Shown in pieces: positions 62,470-64,000 of a stretch of 64,000 nt of DNA; position 1 is the stretch's first letter, and the number at the start of each line of letters is the position of its first letter. The translations under genes were made by a program, and so were the position numbers. The notes under the pieces were generated by a model, which saw nothing but the letters and a program-made list of their open reading frames with translations, had not been told where the DNA came from and did not search any database. Source of the stretch: Clostridiaceae bacterium (lineage in GTDB: Bacteria > Bacillota > Clostridia > Lachnospirales > Lachnospiraceae); the NCBI GenBank assembly GCA_910575435.1, contig CAJTGI010000013.1, forward strand, positions 1 through 64,000, in the 5' to 3' direction.

Positions 62470-64000
62470 ATGAAAAAAGAAAAAACAAAAGTATATATTT
62501 ATACAAAAGTATCTACAGCTATGCAGATTGACGGATACTCTCTGAATGCACAAAAATCCAGAATGAAAGCATTTGCAGAGTTTAATGATTATGAGATTGT
62601 CGGTGAGTATGAAGATGCTGGTAAATCCGGAAAGTCTATCGAGGACAGATTAGAGTTCAACCGCATGATGGAGGATATTAAATCCGGCAAGGATGGAGTT
62701 TCCTTTGTTCTGGTATTTAAGCTGTCCCGATTTGGCAAAAATGCTGCGGATGTCCTTTCCACCTTGCAGGTGATGCAGGATTTTGGTGTCAATCTGATCT
62801 GCGTGGAGGATGGGATTGATTTTTCCAAAGATGCTGGAAAGCTAATGATTTCTGTCTTGTCGGCGGTTGCAGAGATTGAGCGTGAAAATATCCGGGTGCA
62901 GACCATGGAAGGCAAAATCCAGAAAGCCCGTGAGGGTAAATGGAACGGTGGTTTTGCTCCGTATGGATATAGTTTGGAAAAGGGACAGCTCTTTATCAAT
63001 GAGGAAGAAGCAGAAGCAATCCGTGTGATTTTTGACCAATATGTGCATACGGATATAGGGGCAAACGGACTGGCAAAATATCTTGAAAATCATGGTATTC
63101 GTAAAATACCAAGACAGAATGGGAAAAATCCATTATTTGATGCGGCATTGATCAGAAGGATACTGAAAAATCCTGTGTATTGCGGAAAAATTGCTTATGG
63201 CAGACGCAGAACGGAAAAGGTTCATGGTACAAGAAATGACTATAAGCTTGTGGAACAGGATGAGTATTTACTGGTGGATGGATTGCATGAGGGGATTGTC
63301 TCAGAGGAGCTTTGGCATGAAGCGCAGGTGAAGTTATTGGCACAGGCGAAAAAATATGAAAAAGTCAATCATGGCAAAGATAATAAGATCCATCTGCTGT
63401 CCGGTATTGTGAAATGCCCGGTTTGCGGAGCTGGTATGTATGGCAATAAGAGCATCAAGCATAAAGCTGACGGTACAAAGTACAAGGATTTCTTCTATTA
63501 TGGCTGTAAACACCGCACCATGACAAGAGGTCATAAGTGTGATTATAAAAAGCAGATCAATGAGGAATTGTTGAACGATGCTGTGGCGGAAGTCATTGTA
63601 AAGCTGGTCAGCAATCCAAAGTTTGCCGCCATGATGCAGGAAAAAATCAATATGAAGGTAGATACCTCTGTGATTGAGCAGGAGATCGCAGCACATGAAA
63701 GGCAGCTTCGGCAGAGCTATTCTACAAAATCAAGGTTGATGGAAGAAATCGATTCCCTTGATCCGGATGATAAGCATTATATCAAGCGCAAGGCAGACCT
63801 TGATGACCGCCTTTACAAGATGTATGATAAGATTGAGGATACAGAAAATCTGCTGATTGCTGCCAGGGCAAAGAAGATGTCGATTGAAGCAGAAAAGTTG
63901 ACAGGAGACAATATTTACAAGGTCTTGATTTATTTTGATAAACTGTATGCGGTGATGAATGAACAGGAAAAGCGGCAGATCATGGAGTCTCTGATTTCTG
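62470..64000 (+). CDS. Large serine recombinase (3' end outside window)
   Basis: 510 residues are visible and the frame is still open at the window end. The N-terminal resolvase domain has YIYTKVSTAMQIDGYSLNAQ with nucleophile Ser15; the usual Arg before Val-Ser is Lys here. It continues with VFKLSRFGKNAADVL and EIERENIRVQTMEGK. The recombinase domain follows (APYGY..., LRRILKNPVYCGKI-like RRILKNPVYCGKIAYGRR), then a zinc ribbon (VKCPVCGAGMYG...CDYKK) and a coiled coil. It is expected to integrate and excise the surrounding element. AGGA seven bases upstream supports the start. Confidence 0.92.
   Translation, partial: MKKEKTKVYIYTKVSTAMQIDGYSLNAQKSRMKAFAEFNDYEIVGEYEDAGKSGKSIEDRLEFNRMMEDIKSGKDGVSFVLVFKLSRFGKNAADVLSTLQVMQDFGVNLICVEDGIDFSKDAGKLMISVLSAVAEIERENIRVQTMEGKIQKAREGKWNGGFAPYGYSLEKGQLFINEEEAEAIRVIFDQYVHTDIGANGLAKYLENHGIRKIPRQNGKNPLFDAALIRRILKNPVYCGKIAYGRRRTEKVHGTRNDYKLVEQDEYLLVDGLHEGIVSEELWHEAQVKLLAQAKKYEKVNHGKDNKIHLLSGIVKCPVCGAGMYGNKSIKHKADGTKYKDFFYYGCKHRTMTRGHKCDYKKQINEELLNDAVAEVIVKLVSNPKFAAMMQEKINMKVDTSVIEQEIAAHERQLRQSYSTKSRLMEEIDSLDPDDKHYIKRKADLDDRLYKMYDKIEDTENLLIAARAKKMSIEAEKLTGDNIYKVLIYFDKLYAVMNEQEKRQIMESLIS

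Overview
The window looks like a chromosomal segment of a Clostridia species, most likely Lachnospiraceae. This is inferred from four things: the gene order dapF-murE-priA-def-fmt-rsmB-rlmN-stp-prkC-rsgA-rpe-thiN, a PASTA-domain kinase, BclA/BclB-type collagen-like proteins (often spore-surface proteins), and mobile-gene families common in that group (ISAs1, IS1634, MobV, RhuM, large serine recombinase, DUF6061). No rRNA or tRNA gene was seen.

Left part (1-8 kb): the 3' end of an IS1634-type transposase; a small ferredoxin paired with a membrane iron-sulfur protein; and a secreted DNA/RNA nuclease gene split by a complete 1255-bp ISAs1-family element with an exact 10-bp target duplication. 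Then comes a surface cluster of two collagen-like proteins flanking a family 2 glycosyltransferase. From 8.1 to 23.5 kb a long minus-strand operon carries peptidoglycan, replication-restart, translation and phospho-signalling genes. A PilZ (c-di-GMP) gene sits between rpe and thiN.

Middle (24-47 kb): a CgeB-like glycosyltransferase; an MmcQ/YjbR protein; a complete type II-A CRISPR-Cas locus resembling Streptococcus thermophilus CRISPR1 (cas9, tracrRNA, cas1, cas2, large csn2, then 14 repeats and 13 spacers, all expressed leftward); ruvAB; a cardiolipin synthase; an RNase H-like protein; a chemoreceptor next to an orphan solute-binding lipoprotein; a BceRS-like two-component pair; a coiled-coil protein built of 42-bp tandem repeats; pheA; and rlmD. 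Several gaps hold copies of a modular palindromic repeat family with conserved ends (GTTACTATTCACAG...). A separate three-way-junction-like structure lies between murE and dapF.

Right part (about 47.1-64 kb): an integrated mobile region abutting rlmD. Its cargo is a tightly coupled four-gene minus-strand operon: a CoiA-like zinc-motif protein, a long coiled-coil protein with a possible degenerate P-loop domain, an unknown 336-aa protein, and a 1754-aa DEAH helicase with a DUF1998-type C-terminus. The helicase recalls Druantia DruE and DISARM DrmA/DrmB, but I do not recognise the partner genes, so this is the best candidate for an undescribed defence system. Behind it are a decayed sigma-like gene fused by deletion to an HTH gene, an excisionase-like gene, a MobV relaxase with a frameshifted tail, a RhuM-family protein and a large serine recombinase running off the window.
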